From: Anaerolineaceae bacterium
Lineage (GTDB): Bacteria > Chloroflexota > Anaerolineae > Aggregatilineales > Phototrophicaceae
Length of the DNA stretch: 55,942 bases
Direction: 5' to 3'
NCBI GenBank assembly: GCA_007693385.1
Contig: REDR01000052.1
Span: forward strand, 1-55,942
Shown here: positions 49,694 to 55,942 of the stretch, one piece after another
Numbering within the stretch: position 1 is the stretch's first letter
Layout: every line of letters starts with the position of its first letter
The notes under the pieces: generated by a model
Told to the model about the DNA's origin: nothing
Seen by the model: the letters and a program-made list of their open reading frames with translations, nothing else
Databases searched by the model: none
Position numbers and translations under genes: made by a program

Positions 49694-50608
49694 TCAACGC
49701 AAAATCGCCACCAATACCGACAACGTGAACGGGCTGACCAGCGTCGATACGAAAATGAAGGCCAGCATCAAATCACGATCCAGCCGGAATTGCGTGGACA
49801 GCACCAGCGTGATGACCGCTGTCGGCATCGCGCCCTGTACGATGAACGCGGTGCGGGCGTCGCCCGTCATGCCCAGCAATAAGGTGATGCCCGCCGCGAT
49901 GAATGGGCTGACCAGCATCCGCAGGCCGACGCCGGTCATCAGCAGTCTGCCGCTACGCGCCACCGGCTTGAACTGCGCCAATTGCAGGCCGAGCAACAGC
50001 AACATCATCGGGATAGCCGCGCCGGACAGCGTGACGATAGGGCGTTCTACCATCAACGGCAGGCGAAAGTTCAATACTGAGAAAACCAGCGCGGCGATCA
50101 GCGCATAAACCGCCGGAGTCCGCAACACCGCCGCCACCGCTTGCAAGGGCGATGTCGTGCCGTTCGACGCCACATACACCCCCAGCGTGTAATTCATCAT
50201 GGAATTCGCCACGAAAATCACCGCCGCCCGACTCAGCGCCGCATCCCCGAACGCGAAAGCCACCAGCGATAGCCCGTAATTGCCGGTATTCATCGACATC
50301 GTAGCCAGCAGGACGTTCGCACGCTGGCGCGGCTGAATATCACTCCCCATCCACATGACCGCCATTGCGATACCGAGCATAGTAGTCTGTAACACGATGA
50401 CGCCGCCGAACAGCGTCACGATCTCCCCGCCGCCGATGTCGCTATCGTACAGCGAATAGAACACCAGCGACGGCGAAAGCACATTGAAGATCACCGCGCT
50501 GATCGAACGCGGGTCAGGCTGAACGCTACGCCCCAGCGCATAGCCCACACCGGCAATAATCAAGATCGGCGCGATGTTGTCCACGAAGATTTGCAGTAAT
50601 TCCAGCAT
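49694..50608 (-). CDS. AEC-family (auxin efflux carrier-like) transporter
   Basis: 304 residues with ten hydrophobic segments in two halves. Family features are the N-terminus FVDNIAPILIIAGVGYALGR, the central ATMSMNTGNYGLSLVAFAFGDAAL and the second-half VLSTQFRLDRDLMLAFIFVSTLVSPFTLSVL. AEC proteins export organic anions such as malonate or related acids; the substrate here is unknown. No Shine-Dalgarno is visible before ATG 50608. It lies downstream of the EF-G-like gene but is separated from it by a terminator. Confidence 0.9.
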   Translation of the reverse strand: MLELLQIFVDNIAPILIIAGVGYALGRSVQPDPRSISAVIFNVLSPSLVFYSLYDSDIGGGEIVTLFGGVIVLQTTMLGIAMAVMWMGSDIQPRQRANVLLATMSMNTGNYGLSLVAFAFGDAALSRAAVIFVANSMMNYTLGVYVASNGTTSPLQAVAAVLRTPAVYALIAALVFSVLNFRLPLMVERPIVTLSGAAIPMMLLLLGLQLAQFKPVARSGRLLMTGVGLRMLVSPFIAAGITLLLGMTGDARTAFIVQGAMPTAVITLVLSTQFRLDRDLMLAFIFVSTLVSPFTLSVLVAILR

Positions 50609-50645
50609 AGCGCGGGGTGCAGTCCGTTTCGATGTAATTTTGATT

Positions 50646-50680
50646 CAAAAAGGGGCGGTCATCGTATCAGACCGCCCCCG
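50646..50680 (-). terminator. Terminator of the EF-G-like gene
   Basis: GGGGCGGTC / GACCGCCCC (9 bp, 9-base loop) at 50652-50678, followed on the minus strand by TTTTTG. Confidence 0.9.
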
Positions 50681-50697
50681 TGTGTGTAGCGCCCGCC

Positions 50698-52773
50698 TTA
50701 ACTGTCGGCGTCCGCTTTGCTCTCTTTGATGATCTGCTCCGCGATGTGCGTCGGCACCGTCTCGTAATGCGAGAATTCCATCTCGTAGATGCCGCGCCCG
50801 CCGGTGATCGAGCGCAGATCGTTTCCGTAGCGCAACATCTGCGCGAGCGGTACCTGCGCGTTGATGACGCTCCGGTTGGCGACGGTATCCATGCCCTGTA
50901 CGCGCCCGCGCCGTGTGTTCAGGTCGCCCATCACCTCGCCCATCATCACTTCTGGAACGGTGATGCGTACCGTCATGATCGGCTCTAGCAGAACGGGGTC
51001 GGCCTTCTGGAACGCCGCTTTGAAGCCTTCGCGTCCGGCGATCTGGAACGCGATGTCTTTACTATCGACGGGGTGTTCCTTGCCATCGAACACCACCGCC
51101 CGCACATCAACCACCGGATAACCGGCCAGCGCCCCCTCCGATAGCACGCCGACGATGCCCTTCTCGATGGAGGGCAGGAATCCGGCGGAAATCGCGCCGC
51201 CGACGATCTTCGTCTCGTACACGAAGCCCTCACCCGGATTCGGCAACAAGCGCATGGCGACTTCAGCGAATTGCCCCGCGCCGCCGCTTTGCTTCTTGTG
51301 GCGATATACCATCTCCGCCTCTTTGGTCACCGTCTCGCGGTAGGGCACTTTCGGCACGCTGGTATCCACGCCCACGCCGAACTGCTCGGCGCGGCTGATG
51401 GCGAGCGCGACGTGTGTCTCGCCCATGCCTTCCAGCACGACCTGCTTGGTATCGCCATCATTACGCCAGCGCAATGTCGGGTCGGCCTCGCACAGACTGG
51501 TCAGCACACTGCTCATCTTGGTGGTGTCGCCCTGCGTGCGCGGGTGCAACGCCACCTGATAAAGCGGCTCGGGGAAGTCCGGCGCGACGATGCGGAATTT
51601 CTCGCTCCGGTTGCAGATGGTGTCGCCGGTTCGCGTGTTGTTCAGCTTGGCGACCACGCCAATATCGCCGACGTGCAATGTATCAACCGGCTCGGTTTCC
51701 TTGCCGCGTATACGCAATAGTGTTGTGAAGCGCTCGTCGCTCTCTCTACTGGCGTTGTGATACGTCTCGCCGGATTTCAACGCGCCGGAGAAAATGCGGA
51801 AATAGGTCAACGCGCCGACGTATTTATCGTTCGTCGTCTTGAACACGTATACCGCTAATGGTCCGTCGTCGCTTTGCGGCGGGAGCAAATATTCCAGATC
51901 AGAGTCCGGCGTGCGGTGAATACCGACGCGGCGCACATCCGGCGAGCTGGTATAGTGGATCAGCGCTTCCATCAATGGATACGTGCCGATGTTGGCCGTG
52001 CCCGATGTGACGAATACCGGCACCGTCTTTAGCTCGTGGTTGCGGGCGGCCTTACGCATCCCCATGCGGATTTCATCCGATGTCAGCGCTTCTTCGTTGA
52101 AGTATTTCTCGATTAATTCGTCGTCCGCTTCCGCCGCCGCTTCGACCAATGTCAGGTGCGCTTCTTCCACCTCATCGACCATATCCTCCGGCAAATCGGC
52201 GCGTTCCTTGCCGACATCGTAATAAGCGCGGCGCGTCTGCACATTGACCACGCCCTTAAAACCGGATTCCTTGCCGATGGGAAGCATGATCGGCACGAAT
52301 TTATGATCGGCGTATAATTCGCGCAGTTGATCTAGCGTGTTGTAAAAATCGGCGTTCTCCCGATCCATCTTATTCACGACCACGATCACCGGTTGCTGGT
52401 ACGTCTTGGCGTATTCCCACGCCAGTTCCGTGCCCACCTCCACGCCCGAAACCGCATCCACCACCACGATCACCGCATCGGCCACGCGGATCGCGTTTTT
52501 GACTTCACCCTGAAAATCAGTGTAGCCCGGGATGTCCAGCACGTTAATCTTGTGATCTTCAAATTCAAGCGGGATCAACGATGTCGAGAGCGAAATGCCG
52601 CGTTGCTTCTCTTCTTCCTGCCAGTCAGAGACTGTATTGCCATCCTCAACACGTCCCATGCGCGAGGTCGCGCCAGTGTTGAAAACCATCGCCTCCACCA
52701 GCGATGTCTTACCACATCCCTGATGTCCGACCAGCGCGATATTGCGTAATTTGTTCGTCGTGTAGACTCTCAT
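50698..52773 (-). CDS. EF-G-like translational GTPase (EF-G2 type)
   Basis: 691 residues with the domain order of EF-G. The P-loop is GHQGCGKTSLVEAM (16-29) rather than the AHIDAGKTT of true EF-G. Switch I ends KQRGISLSTS, G3 is VLDIPGYTDF with Tyr84 where EF-G and EF-Tu have the catalytic His, and G4 is VVNKMDREN. Domain IV contains YRETVTKEAEMVYRHKKQSGGAGQFAEV, and domain V DLNTRRGRVQGMD. It matches the EF-G-like group, some of which bind GTP without ribosome-stimulated hydrolysis, rather than the main translocase. The true fusA is presumably elsewhere. A strong promoter lies upstream and a terminator ends the transcript, so it is monocistronic. Confidence 0.93.
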   Translation of the reverse strand: MRVYTTNKLRNIALVGHQGCGKTSLVEAMVFNTGATSRMGRVEDGNTVSDWQEEEKQRGISLSTSLIPLEFEDHKINVLDIPGYTDFQGEVKNAIRVADAVIVVVDAVSGVEVGTELAWEYAKTYQQPVIVVVNKMDRENADFYNTLDQLRELYADHKFVPIMLPIGKESGFKGVVNVQTRRAYYDVGKERADLPEDMVDEVEEAHLTLVEAAAEADDELIEKYFNEEALTSDEIRMGMRKAARNHELKTVPVFVTSGTANIGTYPLMEALIHYTSSPDVRRVGIHRTPDSDLEYLLPPQSDDGPLAVYVFKTTNDKYVGALTYFRIFSGALKSGETYHNASRESDERFTTLLRIRGKETEPVDTLHVGDIGVVAKLNNTRTGDTICNRSEKFRIVAPDFPEPLYQVALHPRTQGDTTKMSSVLTSLCEADPTLRWRNDGDTKQVVLEGMGETHVALAISRAEQFGVGVDTSVPKVPYRETVTKEAEMVYRHKKQSGGAGQFAEVAMRLLPNPGEGFVYETKIVGGAISAGFLPSIEKGIVGVLSEGALAGYPVVDVRAVVFDGKEHPVDSKDIAFQIAGREGFKAAFQKADPVLLEPIMTVRITVPEVMMGEVMGDLNTRRGRVQGMDTVANRSVINAQVPLAQMLRYGNDLRSITGGRGIYEMEFSHYETVPTHIAEQIIKESKADADS

Positions 52774-52832
52774 AAAGTTTTGACCTCCAAAAAAACGGCG
52801 TTTTTAGTCTATTTTGTCATACCAATGATAGA

Positions 52833-52861
52833 ATTTTAAGCGGGCGTTAAACATTTGTCAA
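52833..52861 (-). promoter_or_regulatory. Strong promoter of the EF-G-like gene
   Basis: Minus-strand TTGACA (52861-52856), a 17-base spacer and TAAAAT (52838-52833). The expected start is near 52826, giving a 5' leader of about 50 bases. Confidence 0.75.
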
Positions 52862-52982
52862 AACGTCTGGTCATGAGTCTACCATGACCCTTGTCAGAAA
52901 AATTGGGCAAAAGCGAAGGGTGAACGAAACCGTTATCTTCGTTATACTTAGTTTATGATGCGAAAAACGAACGCAAAGGGGC

Positions 52983-53420
52983 ATGACCTTGAACTGGCTG
53001 ATCGTCGAAGATGAAGCAGACATTCGTAATCTGGTTGCCATGATGTGCCAAGTATGGGGCAACACGCCCATGACATACGAAACAGGCCAAAAGGCGTGGG
53101 ACTGGCTCGACAGCGTGGAGTCCGGTGAATACACCGGAACATTACCGGATTTCGCTTTAATGGATATACGGATGCCCGGCAAACGCGGCAACGAGATTTC
53201 CGCCCGCATCCGTACCATTCCAGCTATCGCGGATATTCCTATTGTGCTGATGACCGCTTTTGTGATGACCGACGAAGAACGCGAACGCATGATAAACGAT
53301 TGCGGCGTCGATACCATCATCAACAAGCCCCTGCCGGATTTCGATGAACTCCGCGCTTTGCTCTATGGCGTGATCGAACGCAAGCAGGCCGATAACGACA
53401 AGCCGCCGCAAACATCATGA
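52983..53420 (+). CDS. Single-domain response regulator
   Basis: 145 residues containing only a receiver (LIVEDEADIRNL, phosphoacceptor Asp61 in LMDIRMPGKRG, TAF, and NKPLPDFDEL with the conserved Lys). There is no output domain. The start may be ATG 52983 or TTG 52989; AAAGGGG is too close to the first and better spaced to the second. Its last four bases overlap the start of the histidine kinase gene (ATGA), so the two form a cognate pair. Like CheY or Spo0F it must signal by protein contact. Confidence 0.92.
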   Translation: MTLNWLIVEDEADIRNLVAMMCQVWGNTPMTYETGQKAWDWLDSVESGEYTGTLPDFALMDIRMPGKRGNEISARIRTIPAIADIPIVLMTAFVMTDEERERMINDCGVDTIINKPLPDFDELRALLYGVIERKQADNDKPPQTS

Positions 53421-54733
53421 GCGACGAGCGCGATCAGCAGGTAGATAAAGCGCTGGGCGGAGTCAACTTCTTCGCCGCTATAACTGAGCGCCTATTCAGC
53501 CGTTTCTATCGTGGGCTGAATAGGCGTTCCGCCGCGCAGAAAGAGCGCGAAAAATTGCAACGCCGCCGCGATGAGCTGGAAGACAAAATCGCCCGCGCCC
53601 GCCGCGTCGCCCAGCGCAACAAACAGCTTAAGCAAGCGCTCAAACAGCGCGACGATGACGTGCAACGTCTGGGCGGTATCCTCTCCGCGCTTGATGAAGG
53701 CATCATCATGCAGGACACCGAAGGCCGCATCGTCTACATGAACAAATCCGCCCGCGACCTGCTCGGCAATCAGAAAAACTTCTGGCAGTCCGATCTCGGC
53801 ATGTTGTTTGAAGCGCACCGCGAAGTCCAGCAGATTGACTCGGAGATTGTGCCGCTTGGCGATCCCCAGCGCGTGCAGGTCAACGGGCTGGTATTGGGCG
53901 CTCAACTGGCCGCCGTCGCCAACGATGCCGGCGAGCGTCTGGGCACGATGATCGTCTTGCGTGATGTCACACAGGCGGCGCTGGCGGATCGCCTCAAAGA
54001 TCAATTCGCCACCGCCATCTCGCACGAACTCAAGACGCCGATGACCGTCATCAAAGGCATGAGCGAAGTCCTCAAAAGTCAGCCGGATGATCGCCCGCCG
54101 AATCGCCGTCTGCTCGAGACGCTCAGCCGCAATGTCGATATTCTGGATCGCATGGTGGTTGAACTGCTCGACGTGTCCGAGATGGGCGCGGATGCTTTCG
54201 ACATCCGGCAGGATGAAGTCAATCTGGAGCGCCTGCTGTGGAGCGTGGTGCGTGGCGCCGAGCCGGAGATCAAAAAGGGGCGGCTAGATGTCATGGTCAT
54301 GTTGCGCGATGTGGCCGATCTGGTCGTACAGGGCGACGCCGAGCGCCTGCGCTGGGCGTTGGGGCATCTGCTACAGAACAGCGTCGCCTACACCGAATCC
54401 GGCGGCCACATCCGGCTATCGGCGGGGCTAGATGACAATGACCGCCGCTTCATCCGCGTGGACTTCGCCGATACCGGCGTCGGCATCGCGCAGAAAGATG
54501 TCCCCCACATCTTTGACCGCTTCTATCGTGGCGACCCGCGTGATCCGTCCGGCAGGCTGGTTGATCCGCGTGGGTTGGGGCAGGGCTTGTATATCGCCCG
54601 CACCGTCGCCGAAGCGCACGGCGGCTATCTCGGCCTGCTCAAGACCGGCGTCGGCGACGGTAGCATGTTCACGATGGTGCTACCCATCCACGATATTCAG
54701 CAGTTGCAATCCGGCGAACATCCGCCGGAATAG
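53417..54733 (+). CDS. Cytoplasmic PAS-domain sensor histidine kinase
   Basis: 438 residues, no membrane helix. A basic coiled coil (about 38-85) leads to a PAS domain (86-190, GILSALDEGIIMQDTEGRIVYMN). The kinase core follows: H box ATAISHELKTPMTVIKG with His203, N box LGHLLQNSVAYTE, G1 DTGVGIAQKDVPHIFDRFYRG and G2 GLGQGLYIARTVAEAHGG. It belongs to the SenX3/PhoR-like group in layout. It is translationally coupled to the single-domain regulator upstream. Confidence 0.94.
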   Translation: MSDERDQQVDKALGGVNFFAAITERLFSRFYRGLNRRSAAQKEREKLQRRRDELEDKIARARRVAQRNKQLKQALKQRDDDVQRLGGILSALDEGIIMQDTEGRIVYMNKSARDLLGNQKNFWQSDLGMLFEAHREVQQIDSEIVPLGDPQRVQVNGLVLGAQLAAVANDAGERLGTMIVLRDVTQAALADRLKDQFATAISHELKTPMTVIKGMSEVLKSQPDDRPPNRRLLETLSRNVDILDRMVVELLDVSEMGADAFDIRQDEVNLERLLWSVVRGAEPEIKKGRLDVMVMLRDVADLVVQGDAERLRWALGHLLQNSVAYTESGGHIRLSAGLDDNDRRFIRVDFADTGVGIAQKDVPHIFDRFYRGDPRDPSGRLVDPRGLGQGLYIARTVAEAHGGYLGLLKTGVGDGSMFTMVLPIHDIQQLQSGEHPPE

Positions 54734-54764
54734 GGTATGCTATAGTTAGGGTATGTGGATATTG

Positions 54765-55341
54765 TGAGGTGTGATGATGGTCGTGCAATTAAAAGGACAA
54801 GCGACGCTAGAAGATTTTGAGGCGTTCGTCGATTTGCCGGAAAACAGCGATAAGCTATTTGAATACATCAACGGGGAGATCGTAGCGGTGCCGTCTAATC
54901 CGTATGCGTCTGAGGTCGCCAATTTGCTCAGCTTTTTCATCCGTTTATTTCTCATGCAGAATAATCTGAAAGGCCACATCACCGGCGCGGATGGCGGGTT
55001 CATGGTCGGCGGCAACCGTTACGCGCCGGACGTGGCGTACATTTCCTACGAACGCCAGCCGCAACTGGCCGAAAAAGGCTACAACCCGAATCCGCCGGAG
55101 CTAGCCGTCGAAGTCATCTCAGACCCCAACAACAGCCAAGAACAGGCGACATTGCGCCAGAAGATCGTCAGCTATCTAGCGGTGGGCACGGTTGTCTGGG
55201 TGGTCGATACCGTCGCGCAGACGATAGAGGTCTATGACGGTGTGCGTACTGCGACGGTCTACGGCATAGCCGACACGGTGAGAAGCGGCGACTGGTTGCC
55301 CGGCTTCGAGCTAGCCGTCAAAGACATCTTCCCGAAAGAGC
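54765..55341 (+). repeat. Tandem direct repeat, copy 1
   Basis: The 577 bases from TGAGGTGTGATGATGG onward reappear without a difference at 55366-55942, offset 601. The repeat starts at the ribosome site of the Uma2 gene and covers the coding region to the window end. Confidence 0.95.
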
Positions 55342-55355
55342 AGGGCGACGCTTAA
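54777..55355 (+). CDS. Uma2-family (DUF820) putative endonuclease, copy 1
   Basis: 192 residues from ATG 54777, with GAGG 7 bases upstream; ATG 54774 and GTG 54771 are also in frame. Uma2 proteins have a restriction-endonuclease-like PD-(D/E)xK fold. The signature is APDVAYISYERQPQ with the first Asp, LAVEVISDPNNS with the Glu, and LRQKIVSYLAVGTVVWVVD with the Lys. They are abundant in Chloroflexi and Cyanobacteria, often in paralogous sets, with no settled role. A perfect second copy follows immediately. Confidence 0.93.
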   Translation: MVVQLKGQATLEDFEAFVDLPENSDKLFEYINGEIVAVPSNPYASEVANLLSFFIRLFLMQNNLKGHITGADGGFMVGGNRYAPDVAYISYERQPQLAEKGYNPNPPELAVEVISDPNNSQEQATLRQKIVSYLAVGTVVWVVDTVAQTIEVYDGVRTATVYGIADTVRSGDWLPGFELAVKDIFPKEQGDA

Positions 55356-55365
55356 GACAAGTATT

Positions 55366-55942
55366 TGAGGTGTGATGATGGTCGTGCAATTAAAAGGACA
55401 AGCGACGCTAGAAGATTTTGAGGCGTTCGTCGATTTGCCGGAAAACAGCGATAAGCTATTTGAATACATCAACGGGGAGATCGTAGCGGTGCCGTCTAAT
55501 CCGTATGCGTCTGAGGTCGCCAATTTGCTCAGCTTTTTCATCCGTTTATTTCTCATGCAGAATAATCTGAAAGGCCACATCACCGGCGCGGATGGCGGGT
55601 TCATGGTCGGCGGCAACCGTTACGCGCCGGACGTGGCGTACATTTCCTACGAACGCCAGCCGCAACTGGCCGAAAAAGGCTACAACCCGAATCCGCCGGA
55701 GCTAGCCGTCGAAGTCATCTCAGACCCCAACAACAGCCAAGAACAGGCGACATTGCGCCAGAAGATCGTCAGCTATCTAGCGGTGGGCACGGTTGTCTGG
55801 GTGGTCGATACCGTCGCGCAGACGATAGAGGTCTATGACGGTGTGCGTACTGCGACGGTCTACGGCATAGCCGACACGGTGAGAAGCGGCGACTGGTTGC
55901 CCGGCTTCGAGCTAGCCGTCAAAGACATCTTCCCGAAAGAGC
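55366..55942 (+). repeat. Tandem direct repeat, copy 2 (reaches window end)
   Basis: Identical to 54765-55341 at every base I compared. The copies are separated by 24 bases that include the end of copy 1. Confidence 0.95.
55378..55942 (+). CDS. Uma2-family putative endonuclease, copy 2, truncated by window end
   Basis: Same start and ribosome site as copy 1. All 188 codons visible are identical to copy 1, including the Asp, Glu and Lys of the nuclease fold. The last few residues and the stop lie beyond the window. Only 22 bases separate it from the stop of copy 1, so the two would be co-transcribed. Confidence 0.9.
   Translation, partial: MVVQLKGQATLEDFEAFVDLPENSDKLFEYINGEIVAVPSNPYASEVANLLSFFIRLFLMQNNLKGHITGADGGFMVGGNRYAPDVAYISYERQPQLAEKGYNPNPPELAVEVISDPNNSQEQATLRQKIVSYLAVGTVVWVVDTVAQTIEVYDGVRTATVYGIADTVRSGDWLPGFELAVKDIFPKE

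Noticed and set aside
1-55942. CRISPR arrays, insertion sequences, integron or phage features
   Set aside because: I looked for regularly spaced repeats, transposase-like frames and terminal inverted repeats and found none. The only long direct repeat is the Uma2 duplication.

Overview
The window is a stretch of bacterial chromosome, GC-rich by eye (codon third positions mostly G or C), that reads like a member of the Chloroflexota, probably Anaerolineae or a relative. This placement is an inference. It rests on the gene mix: a serine hydroxymethyltransferase-aminomethyltransferase fusion, a large WD40-GTPase-TIR protein, many cytoplasmic PAS and receiver histidine kinases, ArsA next to an ABC1 kinase, and Uma2 nucleases. 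No rRNA or ribosomal protein is present to fix it. Genes are densely packed in short operons on both strands. There is one tRNA (Arg, anticodon ACG), and I saw no insertion sequence, phage gene, integrase or CRISPR array.

Layout. 59-5584: a polytopic membrane protein, a secreted S33-type peptidase, and an aldo/keto reductase divergent from an IclR regulator. 5659-9257: a peptide/nickel-type ABC importer (binding protein and two permeases, no ATPases), then a two-way terminator shared with tRNA-Arg. 9415-13564: a small membrane protein, cobalamin adenosyltransferase, a four-PAS histidine kinase and a BLUF blue-light sensor. 13617-15369 (minus): an arsR / thioredoxin-like / ArsP-type permease unit with two near-identical candidate operators. 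15465-19407 (minus): ROK kinase, SIS-domain sugar-phosphate protein and an unusual LytM-SH3-glycoside hydrolase fusion. 19576-21441 (minus): MgtC-family protein and a ferritin-like protein behind a long leader with a strong promoter, a 21-codon ORF and a terminator. 21563-29262: ilvD, a receiver-kinase hybrid, a quinone oxidoreductase, a metallophosphoesterase with a lipoprotein, a cysteine-less redoxin and a secreted protein. 29301-36967: an M20 amidohydrolase, NfeD plus stomatin, the 997-residue WD40-GTPase-TIR protein, and a receiver-ATPase protein. 37087-46434: ArsA and an ABC1 kinase translationally overlapped, an aldo/keto reductase, secA, three small genes and adenosine deaminase. 46490-55942: the GlyA-GcvT fusion, an AEC transporter, an EF-G-like GTPase, a response regulator/kinase pair, and two identical tandem copies of a Uma2 endonuclease gene, the second cut by the window end.

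Themes. Core metabolism (ilvD, glyA-gcvT, add, pduO), secretion (secA) and translation (EF-G-like) are interleaved with signalling genes. Four two-component loci have no visible DNA-binding output. Several proteins keep a family fold but lack its usual catalytic or metal ligands: the ROK protein, the metallophosphoesterase, the redoxin, the ferritin-like protein, the LytM domain and the EF-G-like switch II. The most promising undescribed items are the attenuator-like leader upstream of the ferritin-like/MgtC operon, the WD40-GTPase-TIR protein, the paired operators of the arsenic-type unit, and the LytM-SH3-hydrolase fusion.
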